64,000 nt of DNA from positions 1,550,001-1,614,000 of the forward strand of contig NZ_JAKVLR010000001.1 of the NCBI RefSeq assembly GCF_022484265.1. The letters are read 5' to 3'. The stretch is from Companilactobacillus sp. GTDB taxonomy: Bacteria; Bacillota; Bacilli; Lactobacillales; Lactobacillaceae. Positions 9,608-19,094 of the stretch are shown here, piece after piece. The notes under the pieces are model-generated. The model made no database searches and had not been told where the DNA came from. It saw only the letters and a list, made by a program, of their open reading frames with translations. Both the position numbers and the translations under genes were made by a program. Every line of letters begins with the position of its first letter. Within the stretch, counting starts at the first letter, position 1.

Positions 9608-10803
9608 TTTAATAATCTAGCAAAATCATAAGTATCTTGAGCAATCATTAGCTCTTCATTTGTAGGCACAGCATAAGCAAGGACCTTTGAGTCGTCAGTC
9701 GTGATCTTCACTTCTTTACCGCGACTGTTATTGCTTTCTGTGTCTACTTTTGTTCCCATGAAACTAATTCCATTCAAGACGTCTTCACGGACTTCTGGAC
9801 TGTTTTCACCAACGCCAGCTGTAAATGCTAGTACATCAACGCCACCCATTTCAGCAGCATATGAACCAACGTATTTGATAATGCGGTTACGGAAGATATC
9901 GAGTGCTAATTGAGCACGTTCGTTGTCACCCTTAGCTGCAGCATCTTCAATATCACGCATATCAACTGATACACCTGAGATACCATATAATCCTGACTTG
10001 TGATTAAGAATATCGATCATATCTTCAACATCAGTTAAGCCTAATTTTTTCATTAGATAAGGGATCACTGATACATCTAAGTCACCACTACGGCTACTCA
10101 TCGTGATTCCGGCAAGTGGAGTGAAGCCCATTGAGACGTCAAAAGCCTTGCCATGCTTGATAGCACTGATTGAAGCGCCACTTCCTAAGTGAAGGACGAT
10201 CACGTTCTTATCTTCAATTCCGCCATCGACTAATTCATTTAATCTTTGAGCAATGTAACGATGAGAAGTTCCGTGAGCTCCGTAGCGACGAGCTTTATAT
10301 TTGTCGTAGTATTCCATTGGTACACTGTATAGATAGTTTACTTCTGGTATTTGTGAGAAAAATGCGGTATCAAAAACAGCCACTTGGATTGCACGTGGGA
10401 CTAATTTTTTGAACACGCTAATGTAGTAAGCTTCAACTTTATTGTGAAGTGGTGCATATTCTGCTAATTGTTCGATTAATTGAAGGTTTTCGTCTGTGAC
10501 GATTTCTGATTTCTTAAAGTGTTCTCCACCGGCAACCACACGATGTCCAAATGCGGTAATATCTTCAAAGTGGTCGATGATATGTTCATCTTTTAACTCA
10601 CTCAGAATTGATAAAACGGCAACTTCATTTGATTCGATTGCTTCTTCACGTTCAGTCTTTTTGCCATTATATTTTAGCTTAAAAACTGCTTTTGGCGAGC
10701 CAAGGCGATCGATCATTCCTGAGGCAATTTCTGTTTTGTCAGGCATTTCAAAAAGTTTCCATTTCAAGGTAGAACTACCTGCATTTATAGACATTATCTT
10801 CAT
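9604..10803 (-). CDS. ackA: Acetate kinase
   Basis: A 399-residue ASKHA-fold kinase converting acetyl phosphate and ADP to acetate and ATP, the substrate-level phosphorylation step of acetate formation. Signatures: N-terminal MSINAGSSTLKWKLFEM, the central GAHGTSHRYIAQR, the phosphate loop HLGSGASI, and FTAGVGENSPEVR. It follows AAGGAGATTTAAG. Length matches the family. Extra acetate flux is expected during aerobic growth, which fits the respiratory genes nearby, but ackA is also a general housekeeping gene. Confidence 0.95.
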   Translation of the reverse strand: MKIMSINAGSSTLKWKLFEMPDKTEIASGMIDRLGSPKAVFKLKYNGKKTEREEAIESNEVAVLSILSELKDEHIIDHFEDITAFGHRVVAGGEHFKKSEIVTDENLQLIEQLAEYAPLHNKVEAYYISVFKKLVPRAIQVAVFDTAFFSQIPEVNYLYSVPMEYYDKYKARRYGAHGTSHRYIAQRLNELVDGGIEDKNVIVLHLGSGASISAIKHGKAFDVSMGFTPLAGITMSSRSGDLDVSVIPYLMKKLGLTDVEDMIDILNHKSGLYGISGVSVDMRDIEDAAAKGDNERAQLALDIFRNRIIKYVGSYAAEMGGVDVLAFTAGVGENSPEVREDVLNGISFMGTKVDTESNNSRGKEVKITTDDSKVLAYAVPTNEELMIAQDTYDFARLLN

Positions 10804-10928
10804 CTTAAATCTCCTTACAAATATGTACTAGAGTTCTTCAAATCGGCTGTGGGCCTGCTTTGACACTATTTTAAAATAATGATACTCTGTAATAACTATT
10901 ATAAGTCTTTTTTGGGGGTATTTCATTC

Positions 10929-12908
10929 GTGAAATTATTTAGTAGATTACGTAAAGATGTTGCGGACCATGATGCCCGTGACACCAATGTTAAAGCCCAA
11001 TCTCACCCAACTGAAAATAAACCTGAATCACACCAAAACCAACAAAACGATACCTCAGAATCAACCCACAAAGACGTAAAAGACACACCCAAATCAGAAA
11101 AAACGACCGAAACTTCCCAAACAGTTCCAACAACTACTAACAATGGTAAGAATGAAGTAGTTTCAGTTCATGATCAACGAGTAAAAATCGAAAGCGACAT
11201 GAACAATCTTTCTCACGAGTATGCTCAATTACGTGGAAAATTAAAACTTAATTTATTCAGTGAACGTGACGATTATCAAAGTAAATACAACAAACTAAGT
11301 AAACAGCTCAAAGACCTCCAAGATAACGAGGCTGCTGTTCAAGAAAACATCGAAAAGAATAAGAACGAAGATGACGGTAAGGAAAGAGAACGCCTTGCTG
11401 GTATTCGTGCTGACTTAAAACATCAAAAGGAAATCCTTTCGAAGTTCAAAGAGCAACAAAAGAAACTTACTCAAAATATCGAACGAACTGATAATAAGAT
11501 AAATCGCAAACAAGCTGAATTAGAAAGAAACCAAAAAGAAGAAACTGATCTAACTGCTTCGATCAAGAACGAAACTGACCTTCAAAAGATGATGGTCTTG
11601 ATGGAAAAGCAAAAGACTCAAGTCGACAAGATCTACAAAAGTCGTGAGAAGATCAACGATGAACTTAAAGAATTACAAACTGATCTTGGAAACGACAAGA
11701 AGGACCTTAAAGACGTCAACATTAATATCAATGAAATTGCTAGTAACATTGCCTTGTCCAATACCAAAGTCACTCAAGTTGAACAAGGAATTCAGCGTTC
11801 GCATGACCAACGTATTAGTACGCTTAAACAACTTGAAGCTTCAAGCAAGAGCAACGTCAACGAGATCAAAGGTCTCAAGATTCAAGTTAAGAATGTTACC
11901 GACAATATCAATTACGTCGATAAATATATCAAGGACGTCTTCCACGCAGCTTATTTAGTCCGTGAAGTATTCTTGGAGCCAACTAAGCAATACTTAGTTC
12001 TCTCTGATTCGATCGACAAGGAACAACAAGAAACTGACTTATTCGATATTGTCAATTACTTAGAGAAGCACCTTGCTACAAACGTTACGTTGGTAACGAC
12101 TTTCTTCAACAATCAATTTGCAAGTATCGTTGATGGCTACACAAAGTCAATGAAGATCGAACGTCCAAACGTGGTCAACTTATTCGAAGACTTGCAACAA
12201 TCAGATAATCCAACTGATAAGATCGTTTCGATCCCTGACAACGACAATTGGGTCACAAGAACTGACGTTAAGACTAAGAATACTTTGATCTATGACAACA
12301 GTGGAAATCTCTTGATGACAGTTGAATATACTAATGGCGACATTAATCGTATCAACTACTTCAAGAATTCGAAGATTGTTAAGACTAACATCTACAACAA
12401 CGATGGCATCTTATCGTCAACTCAAATTTTTAATAAAGAACAAAAATTGGGCGAAGAGAACTTCTACAGAACTGATGGTTCTATTGTGATCACGATCAAC
12501 TACGAATCTGGCGTTGCCAATGACTTCCAAGTCTTTGATGGCTCTGGATTATTGACACAAGACTTCGACAAGAAGGAAGAATTGATCACTTGGTGGATCA
12601 ATAGCCTCTATCAAGATAAAGAAGATATCGTCTATGTTGGAAGCAGCACTGACTTGCTTTACAAAGCCGTTGCCGACCTACGTGATCAAGATAAGACCGA
12701 TTTGATCACTTTCGTTGAAAATGCCCACAGCAATATTGGACGTATCAAAGCTTTACTTCACAAAGAACCATTGATCAATAATATTTTTGTACAATACGAA
12801 CGCGATTTACATTCAATCGAAAACACAACTGACCGTGATATTTCTGTCAGTGCTATCAAGACAGCGGTTAGCGATGAAATGTACTTACCAGAATCACTCA
12901 AAATTTAA
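10929..12908 (+). CDS. Large coiled-coil protein with a beta-repeat C-terminal domain, glycan cluster
   Basis: A 659-residue protein without signal peptide or membrane segment. Residues 1-90 are polar and low in complexity (N, Q, T, K, E); about 90-340 are strongly coiled-coil; about 440-540 holds repeated Y-x-x-x-G-x-[LI] strands such as IYDNSGNLLMTVEY, NIYNNDGILSSTQIF and NFYRTDGSIVITINY. These resemble the extended beta-sheet domain of GtfA/TagE-type glycosyltransferases, but no catalytic GT-B domain is complete. GTG start after GGGGG. It is upstream of two glycosyltransferase genes in the same direction and may scaffold or regulate glycan synthesis. Function unknown. Confidence 0.7.
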   Translation: MKLFSRLRKDVADHDARDTNVKAQSHPTENKPESHQNQQNDTSESTHKDVKDTPKSEKTTETSQTVPTTTNNGKNEVVSVHDQRVKIESDMNNLSHEYAQLRGKLKLNLFSERDDYQSKYNKLSKQLKDLQDNEAAVQENIEKNKNEDDGKERERLAGIRADLKHQKEILSKFKEQQKKLTQNIERTDNKINRKQAELERNQKEETDLTASIKNETDLQKMMVLMEKQKTQVDKIYKSREKINDELKELQTDLGNDKKDLKDVNININEIASNIALSNTKVTQVEQGIQRSHDQRISTLKQLEASSKSNVNEIKGLKIQVKNVTDNINYVDKYIKDVFHAAYLVREVFLEPTKQYLVLSDSIDKEQQETDLFDIVNYLEKHLATNVTLVTTFFNNQFASIVDGYTKSMKIERPNVVNLFEDLQQSDNPTDKIVSIPDNDNWVTRTDVKTKNTLIYDNSGNLLMTVEYTNGDINRINYFKNSKIVKTNIYNNDGILSSTQIFNKEQKLGEENFYRTDGSIVITINYESGVANDFQVFDGSGLLTQDFDKKEELITWWINSLYQDKEDIVYVGSSTDLLYKAVADLRDQDKTDLITFVENAHSNIGRIKALLHKEPLINNIFVQYERDLHSIENTTDRDISVSAIKTAVSDEMYLPESLKI

Positions 12909-12931
12909 CGTATAGTTTGAAGGAGGTACTC

Positions 12932-14187
12932 ATGCTTATTTTGGAAATAATTTTGGGTATCTCTTTTTTTGCGACTTTGTTTACGTTTGCACTCAGTATT
13001 GCAACGTTTTTCTTCCCCGTAAGAGAGAGTACCCCCGATAAATTCCTGTCAGACTACAAAGTTTATATTCTTATGCCAGTATTAAATGAATCTTCCGTCA
13101 TTCAAGACACCGTCGAAAGATTTTTTAATGATAGCTACTACAGCTATAAAAATAATGTTCATCTCGTTTTGATCGATGACCGTAGTACTGACGGTTCAAC
13201 CACGATCCTGCAAAAACTGAACCAACGTTTCCACAATTTCCACGTGATCAAACGGAAATTCCCGATTGCTCAACATGGTAAGGGTGAAGCCCTAAACGCT
13301 GGAATTCAGTACGTCAAAGAATATAATATAGCAAATGGGATCCTGACAAAACTATTATCGGAGTTATCGATGCTGATGCATCAATGTCAATCGTCGATAT
13401 CAACAAAATGGTCAATGTTTTTGACCAAGACAAAGAACTCGCCATGGCCCAAAGCCGCGTAGCGATGAATCGGGCTAACAATTGGCTAGAAACCTTGCAA
13501 GATTTCGAATTCGTCGTTCCGAACTCACTCTTACAAAACATGCGTAATTTCTTCGGAAATGCTGCCGGTGCCGGAAACGGACAATTTTTCCGACTGAACG
13601 CTTTAACTGCTCATGAACCTTGGGGCAATGCTTTGTTAGAGGATTTTGAGATCAGTACGAGACTGTTGATCAAAGATAAAAAAACGACCTTCGTTCCAGA
13701 CGTATTGGTCTATCAAGAACCCGTTCACAAAGTTAGAGATTTCATCAAACAACGGTCTCGTTGGGCTCAAGGAAGTCTAGACTGCTTGAAGCTTTTAGGT
13801 AAAAAAACACTTTCCAGTAACCTTAGTTTTATGGAAAAACTAGAAATGATTTTATTCATGTGCTCGACCTTGCTAAGTTTGATTGTCATCATCGGCAATC
13901 TCGTGTCACTAGTCGCAATAATTTTTGGTTTAGCATTTGTGAATTACTCAGCCCCATGGTGGATCATCTCGACCATGATTTTAGGCTTATTACTCGTGAT
14001 TTTTTCAATCATCCAGTATTATCGATATATAAACATATCGTTGCTTCAAGCCTTAGGCTGCATTTTATATTTTTACGTATACATGCTGTTGATAATTCCG
14101 ATCGTCGTGATTGCCTTCTGGAATTTCATCACCGGGCACAACAGCTGGGATAAAACAACTCACGGACTTAAAGAAAGCGAAGAATGA
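12932..14187 (+). pseudogene. Processive family 2 glycosyltransferase, frameshifted
   Basis: A membrane GT2 enzyme of the BcsA/IcaA type, which builds a polysaccharide from nucleotide sugars at the membrane. It is split: residues up to YNIANG (about 13339) are in one frame and WDPDKT to the end are in the frame one base back. The 5' part has a membrane helix, VLMPVLNES-like VYILMPVLNES and LIDDRSTDG; the 3' part has VIDADA, EDFEISTRL, QRSRWAQGS and three or four C-terminal helices, so all catalytic motifs remain. Loss of one A in the AAA at 13333-13335 would explain it. Start at 12932 follows AAGGAGG. Either a recent mutation or a sequencing error. Confidence 0.85.
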
Positions 14188-15134
14188 TCATGAAAAAAAT
14201 CTCTGTTATCGTCCCCTGCTATAACGAAGAGGAAACCGTAAATATTTATTTTGATGCCATGTCCAAAATGGTTCGAGAAGCCAATCAGGATGAGCAAAAA
14301 TTTACAATTGAATATTGGTTCGTTGATGACGGATCAGCTGACAAGACCTTGCCTGTCTTGCAAAAATTACAAAAAGAACATAGCGACGAAGTCCACTACA
14401 TCTCATTTTCGAGAAACTTCGGTAAGGAATCAGCCTTATATGCTGGCTTAAACGAAGCAACTGGGGACTACGTTGCTGTAATGGATGTTGACTTACAAGA
14501 CCCACCTGAAATGTTGCCAAAGATGTTCGATATCCTTCAAGAAGGCGAATATGACTGCGTTGGATCAGCCAGAATGGACCGTAAAGGTGAGAACCCAATC
14601 GTCTCATTTTTCTCAAATGCTTTTTACGGATTGATCAACAAAATGTCTCAAACAAAGATCATCCCTGGAGCAAGAGACTTCCGTCTAATGACACGTCAAA
14701 TGGTAGATTCAATCAAATCAATGACTGAATACAACCGTTTTTCAAAAGGTATCTTCAGTTGGGTCGGATTCAAGACCAAATACCTTCCTTACAAGAACCA
14801 CGAACGTGTTGCGGGAACGACCTCATGGAGTTTCTGGAAACTAGTTAAATACGCTTTAACAGGTATTATCGACTTCACAGAAAGACCACTAGCACTAGCA
14901 ACTTGGTTCGGTTCAATCTTCTCAGGACTATCAATTATCGCAATTATTGCCATCATCATCAGAAAAATCATCAACCCATTCAGTTCCGTAAACGGCTGGG
15001 CATCAATCGTATCAGTCGTATTACTAATCGGAGGAATCCAATTAATAAGTATCGGAATCCTCGGAGAATATATCGGAAAGATCTTCTTGGAAGTTAAGAA
15101 GAGACCAATTTATATAGTTAAAGAAAAGAAATAG
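14184..15134 (+). CDS. GtrB/DPM1-like membrane glycosyltransferase
   Basis: A 316-residue family 2 glycosyltransferase that probably transfers a sugar from a nucleotide donor to undecaprenyl phosphate. N-terminal GT-A domain with ISVIVPCYNEEETV, FVDDGSADKT and the metal-binding MDVDLQDPPE (about residues 100-109), then two C-terminal membrane helices (about 233-300) and a basic tail, as in GtrB, ArnC and YkcC. Its start overlaps the frameshifted transferase by ATGA; MKKIS 6 nt later is the alternative start. The pair suggests lipid-linked sugar supply for wall or exopolysaccharide decoration. Confidence 0.85.
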   Translation: MIMKKISVIVPCYNEEETVNIYFDAMSKMVREANQDEQKFTIEYWFVDDGSADKTLPVLQKLQKEHSDEVHYISFSRNFGKESALYAGLNEATGDYVAVMDVDLQDPPEMLPKMFDILQEGEYDCVGSARMDRKGENPIVSFFSNAFYGLINKMSQTKIIPGARDFRLMTRQMVDSIKSMTEYNRFSKGIFSWVGFKTKYLPYKNHERVAGTTSWSFWKLVKYALTGIIDFTERPLALATWFGSIFSGLSIIAIIAIIIRKIINPFSSVNGWASIVSVVLLIGGIQLISIGILGEYIGKIFLEVKKRPIYIVKEKK

Positions 15135-15309
15135 AGCGTAAAAACAAAAGAACTTGAGCTCAAGATATAAGTGCGACCAATTACGGAGCAGGTTCTCCTT
15201 GCACTTCGTTCGCAGACTACCGGCAAAAGTTACTCATATGTTGCCGTAAGACCGGTGGAGTGTTGGGCGGACTTATATCTTCGGGCTCATTTTGTTTTTG
15301 CGCGTTTCA
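15135..15309 (+). repeat. Structured repeat family A, copy A1
   Basis: About 175 bp beginning right after the stop of the glycosyltransferase gene. Outer stem GCGTAAAAACAAAA pairs with TTTTGTTTTTGCGC; inner stem ATATAAGTGCGACCAA pairs with TTGGGCGGACTTATAT. The apex is longer than in the other copies and holds an extra ACCGGCAA/TTGCCG hairpin. It is joined to copy A2 by the linker aatca. Confidence 0.8.
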
Positions 15310-15313
15310 ATCA

Positions 15314-15436
15314 GAGCGTAAAAATATAAGCCCTGAGGCTCAAATATAAGGTTGACCAATACGGAGCATGCCCGCTGGCCGGCGCAATGTTGGGCAAGAT
15401 TATATGACCTGCCTCATTATATTTTTGCGCGTTTCA
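15314..15436 (+). repeat. Structured repeat family A, copy A2
   Basis: 123 bp. Outer stem GCGTAAAAATATAA / TTATATTTTTGCGC, middle stem TGAGGC / GCCTCA, inner stem around ATATAAGG / TTATAT closed by CCAA / TTGG, and the conserved CCAATACGGAG before a GC-rich apex. Ends directly before the AraC gene's terminator. Confidence 0.8.
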
Positions 15437-15468
15437 AAAAAGCCCAGGAAATCATCCTGAGCTTTTTT
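15436..15468 (-). terminator. Terminator, mainly of the AraC-type gene
   Basis: AAAAAAGCCCAGGA / TCCTGAGCTTTTTT with a short loop; the A run on the left gives a U tract on the minus-strand transcript, and the T run could also stop plus-strand transcription. Confidence 0.8.
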
Positions 15469-16324
15469 ACTGCTTCAATGCCACTTTCCGAGTTACTTCT
15501 CGATACTCGCTAGGCGACATTCCATCTTTGATCTTAAACTGCTTCATGAAGTACGTATCATATTCAAATCCGGTTGAGATCGCGATATCATTGAGCGTCA
15601 TCCCGGTATTCGTCAGCATTTGTTCAGCAATGTAGATCCGATAGTCACGCAAATACTGCATCGCTGTTTTATCGAAGCGTTTTTTAAACAATTCATTCAA
15701 AGAGACCCGATTCAAGTGGGTTATTTCAGTCAGATCATCTTGCATCACCTTATCTTGATAATGCGTATGAATATACTTCACCGCCGTATCTAGTGGCGAC
15801 TTCTGGCGAGTTTTTTCCAAATTCTTCAAGAGATTAAATATTTTGATCAGATACATTTTGATCCGACAAACCCACAAGTCATCGCTTTGAGCACTAGTTT
15901 CAGTACCAATTGTAAAGAACCATTCCAAAAAATCCGAATAAATTCCTTCATCCAATTTGATAAAGCCGACATGGTCGCTACTGTTTTTAAATAAACTCAA
16001 ACCTTCTCGAATTCGTGGCGTTTCTGGGATATTGATGTCTTGTTGTTGAGAGACCCTAATGGTATTCAAAAATTGAGGCTCAAATGAAAACGAACTTGCA
16101 CAAATATTTTTGACCGTATGGAACTTGATCACGTCCCCGCTTCTCACGCATAAAACACCAGGAGCAGATACTTGGACTGGAAAATCATTGATAGTCCCCT
16201 CAGCGTGACCTTGGGTCACAAAAATCATGCTGTGGCGCTCTGGAAACGGTAAAGTTGCTAAATCAACATTGGGGTCAAATTCGATCTCAACGACTCTATT
16301 CTTATGTCGGTCAATTTGTGACAT
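15467..16324 (-). CDS. AraC-family transcriptional regulator
   Basis: A 285-residue regulator: an N-terminal cupin-like sensor region (about 1-160) and two helix-turn-helix motifs at the C-terminus (about 190-280), the first around LTEITHLNRVSLNELFKKRF and the second around LNDIAISTGFEYDTYFMKQF, ending with the typical P-S-E-Y-R. ATG after GGAGGGA. It is divergent from the GAPDH gene across about 108 bp, which carries an ATAAC-6-GTTAT inverted repeat near 16366-16381 that could be an operator. The inducer is not evident. Confidence 0.88.
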   Translation of the reverse strand: MSQIDRHKNRVVEIEFDPNVDLATLPFPERHSMIFVTQGHAEGTINDFPVQVSAPGVLCVRSGDVIKFHTVKNICASSFSFEPQFLNTIRVSQQQDINIPETPRIREGLSLFKNSSDHVGFIKLDEGIYSDFLEWFFTIGTETSAQSDDLWVCRIKMYLIKIFNLLKNLEKTRQKSPLDTAVKYIHTHYQDKVMQDDLTEITHLNRVSLNELFKKRFDKTAMQYLRDYRIYIAEQMLTNTGMTLNDIAISTGFEYDTYFMKQFKIKDGMSPSEYREVTRKVALKQ

Positions 16325-16432
16325 ATTATCCCTCCAACAAAAAGTATAGTTACTTGCTTCATTTATAACATTGTTGTTATCCCCTAATCAACTTAAGATA
16401 AGCATCGTAAAAGAGATTAGGAGGTCATTATT

Positions 16433-17443
16433 ATGACAGTAAAAGTAGGAATTAATGGTTTCGGAAGAATTGGTAGATTAGCATTTAGAAGAATCAGCGA
16501 AATTGACGACGATATCGAAGTAGTCGCAATCAACGATTTAACAAGTCCAGAATTATTGGCAAACTTGCTCCAATTTGATTCAGTTCATGGTACTTATTCA
16601 AAACGTGTCGACTTCGGAGAAAATTCGATTATCGTTGATGGCAAAGAAGTAACTGTTTACGCTGAACCAGATGCAAGTAAGATTCCTTGGGTAAAAAACG
16701 ATGGTGTCGACATCGTCCTTGAGTGTACTGGCTTCTACACATCAACAGAAAAATCCCAAGCACATTTGGATGCAGGCGTTAAAAAAATAGTTGTCTCTGC
16801 TCCTGCAGGTCCAATGAAAACTATCGTCTTTAACGTTAACGACGATACCTTAACACCAGATGATCAAATCATTTCTGCAGGTTCATGTACTACAAACTGT
16901 TTAGCTCCAATGGCATACTTCTTGAACCAAGAATTTGGCATTAAAGCTGGAACAATGACAACAGTTCACGCTTATACATCCACACAAATGCTTTTAGATG
17001 GACCAGTTCGTGGCGGAAACCTTCGTGCCGCAAGAACTGCTGCAACAAACATCATCCCTCATTCATCAGGTGCCGCTAAAGCTATTGGTTTAGTTATTCC
17101 TGAACTAAATGGCAAGCTAAAAGGCCACGCACAACGTGTACCAGTTGCGGACGGATCATTGACAGAATTAGTTTCAGTCTTAGACAAGGACGTTTCAGCT
17201 GACGAGATCAACGCAGCCATCAAGAAACATACTGAAAATAACCCATCATTTGGTTATGAAGACCGTCAAATCGTTTCATCAGATATTATTGGCTCGACTT
17301 ATGGATCAATCTTTGACCCAACACAAACAGAAGTTACACAAGTTGGCGATTTAAACTTAGTAAAAACAGTTGCTTGGTACGATAACGAATACAGTTTCAC
17401 GAGTCAAATGGTACGTTTATTAGGTAAATTTGCAAAAATCTAA
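16433..17443 (+). CDS. gap: Glyceraldehyde-3-phosphate dehydrogenase, type I
   Basis: A 336-residue phosphorylating GAPDH that makes 1,3-bisphosphoglycerate with NAD. The nucleotide-binding NGFGRIGRLAFRR is at the N-terminus, with aspartate of AINDLT at the end of the second strand favouring NAD. Catalytic cysteine lies in SAGSCTTNCLAPM near residue 153, and the C-terminal WYDNEYSFTSQMVRL is intact. AGGAGG precedes the ATG. It stands alone with its own terminator and a divergent AraC regulator, not in the usual cggR-gap-pgk-tpi operon, so it may be a second, specially regulated copy; that cannot be decided from this window. Confidence 0.95.
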   Translation: MTVKVGINGFGRIGRLAFRRISEIDDDIEVVAINDLTSPELLANLLQFDSVHGTYSKRVDFGENSIIVDGKEVTVYAEPDASKIPWVKNDGVDIVLECTGFYTSTEKSQAHLDAGVKKIVVSAPAGPMKTIVFNVNDDTLTPDDQIISAGSCTTNCLAPMAYFLNQEFGIKAGTMTTVHAYTSTQMLLDGPVRGGNLRAARTAATNIIPHSSGAAKAIGLVIPELNGKLKGHAQRVPVADGSLTELVSVLDKDVSADEINAAIKKHTENNPSFGYEDRQIVSSDIIGSTYGSIFDPTQTEVTQVGDLNLVKTVAWYDNEYSFTSQMVRLLGKFAKI

Positions 17444-17451
17444 TTACACTT

Positions 17452-17487
17452 AAAAAAAGCTTGATCCGCTATGGACCAAGCTTTTTT
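17452..17487. terminator. Bidirectional terminator between gap and the lactate permease gene
   Basis: AAAAAAAGCTTGATCC / GGACCAAGCTTTTTT around the loop GCTAT, between convergent genes. Confidence 0.85.
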
Positions 17488-17504
17488 AGTCTTTATAAAT
17501 ATTT

Positions 17505-19094
17505 TTACATTAAGCTTAAGAAGACGAATCCTGTGATACCTACTAATAATCCATAGACTAAAGCTGGTAAAGCTGTCTTTCTTAAGATGTTACCTTCTTG
17601 TCCTTGTAGTCCAACTACTGAACTTACAGAAACGATATTGTGGACACAGATCATGTTACCAGCGGCGGCACCGATCAGTTGAGCAGCTAAAACGACTTGT
17701 TTACTGATGGCCGCATTTGAAGCGATATCTGATTGAATCTGTCCAAAGGTCAAGGTTGAAACGGTGGCACTTCCGGTTACGAAAGCACCTAATTCACCAA
17801 CGAATGGTGCAATAAAGATCCAGACTGACGACATGGATTTCGATAATACGGTCGCAATATAAACCGGCATACTATCCATCTTGACGGTATTCAATCCTGA
17901 ATTAGCAAAGATCTGTACCATGATCAACGTTACTCCTAAAGCGATCGCGGTCGATTTCATTGAGAAGACGACTTTTTTCGCAGTAGGTAAAAAGACTTTC
18001 AGCGATTTAACTTGGATGAGCAATCCAGCGATAACAGCAATCGTCATCAATGTACCAGGTGAATAGAGAAATTCCCAGTCAGATTTGATTTGTTCAAATC
18101 CCAAAATATTCGTCCAAGAAAAATTAATTGCTGAGGTTAAAAAGGCTTTGAGTGGTTGGAACACTCTTGAAGCAAGTAGCATCAAAATTACGATGATATA
18201 TGATGACCAAGCGGTCAACAGCGACATTGACGATTTATCTTGCTTGATCTCTTTTGTTGAGGTTGTCCAAGGTTGTTGCGTCACAGATTTCGGCAACAAA
18301 ATTCTAAACTTGATCGTTGCTATCGCGATGATGATCGTGATAAACGGTGTCAAAATTGAGACGAATTCGTAGCCAACAAACGTTGACATTGCGATAGCCG
18401 TAAGACTATAAACCAGTCCGATCATCAACGTCCATGGAGCCGTTTGAAGCCAATATTTAAAGGTATGTCCGTCTTTTTTGCCAAAGAAAAACGTTAACAA
18501 GAACAAAAGCATCAATGGCATAAATGTTCCGGCAAACAAATCAATTCTCGTGATCTGTTGACCAATTGAATTTAAAAAGTCGAGATTGCTATTAACGTTA
18601 CTTAATCCAACCGTCAACGGAGTTCCCACGGCGCCAAAGGCTGCAGGCGTGGAATCGGCTACCAGAGCTAGTGTTACAGCTGCCATAGGCGAGAAGCCTA
18701 AAGCAATCATTAATGGAGCTGTAACCATGGCTGGTGTACCGAATCCAGAAATACCTTCGATCAAAGCACCAAATAAATAGGCAACTAAGATCACTTGGAT
18801 CCGCATATCAGCGGATAAATGGTGAAATCCCAAATTGATTCGATCGATTGCACCAGTGTGCTGCAAAGTATTCAGCATCATCAATGCTCCGAACAGGATC
18901 CAAAGGATAGGCAAGGTTTTATGAACCCCTTGAAGTACCGATGCCAGTACAACATTTACAGGCATCTTCCATAAGAAATATCCTTCGATCAAAACAACAA
19001 ACGCACTGATGGACATTCCCTTGGTCGCGGGCAAGTTGAATATTCCCAATAAGATAAACGGTAGAATTACCGCTGAAAGAGCAACAAAAATCAT
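17505..19094 (-). CDS. lctP: L-lactate permease (LctP family)
   Basis: A 529-residue secondary transporter of the LctP/LldP family, moving lactate with protons. About 13 hydrophobic segments; the family block GISGFGTPAMVTAPLM is near residue 115 and QLIGAAAGNMICVHNIV near 480. GGAGGG precedes the start. Transcribed alone, ending at a terminator shared with gap. With NADH- and oxygen-linked metabolism near by, it could allow re-uptake of lactate during aerobic growth, or act in export (inference). Confidence 0.9.
   Translation of the reverse strand: MIFVALSAVILPFILLGIFNLPATKGMSISAFVVLIEGYFLWKMPVNVVLASVLQGVHKTLPILWILFGALMMLNTLQHTGAIDRINLGFHHLSADMRIQVILVAYLFGALIEGISGFGTPAMVTAPLMIALGFSPMAAVTLALVADSTPAAFGAVGTPLTVGLSNVNSNLDFLNSIGQQITRIDLFAGTFMPLMLLFLLTFFFGKKDGHTFKYWLQTAPWTLMIGLVYSLTAIAMSTFVGYEFVSILTPFITIIIAIATIKFRILLPKSVTQQPWTTSTKEIKQDKSSMSLLTAWSSYIIVILMLLASRVFQPLKAFLTSAINFSWTNILGFEQIKSDWEFLYSPGTLMTIAVIAGLLIQVKSLKVFLPTAKKVVFSMKSTAIALGVTLIMVQIFANSGLNTVKMDSMPVYIATVLSKSMSSVWIFIAPFVGELGAFVTGSATVSTLTFGQIQSDIASNAAISKQVVLAAQLIGAAAGNMICVHNIVSVSSVVGLQGQEGNILRKTALPALVYGLLVGITGFVFLSLM

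Noticed and set aside
13331..13339. Programmed -1 frameshift as explanation for the split glycosyltransferase
   Set aside because: gcaaatggg is not an X-XXY-YYZ slippery heptamer and no downstream pseudoknot is seen; a lost A is simpler.
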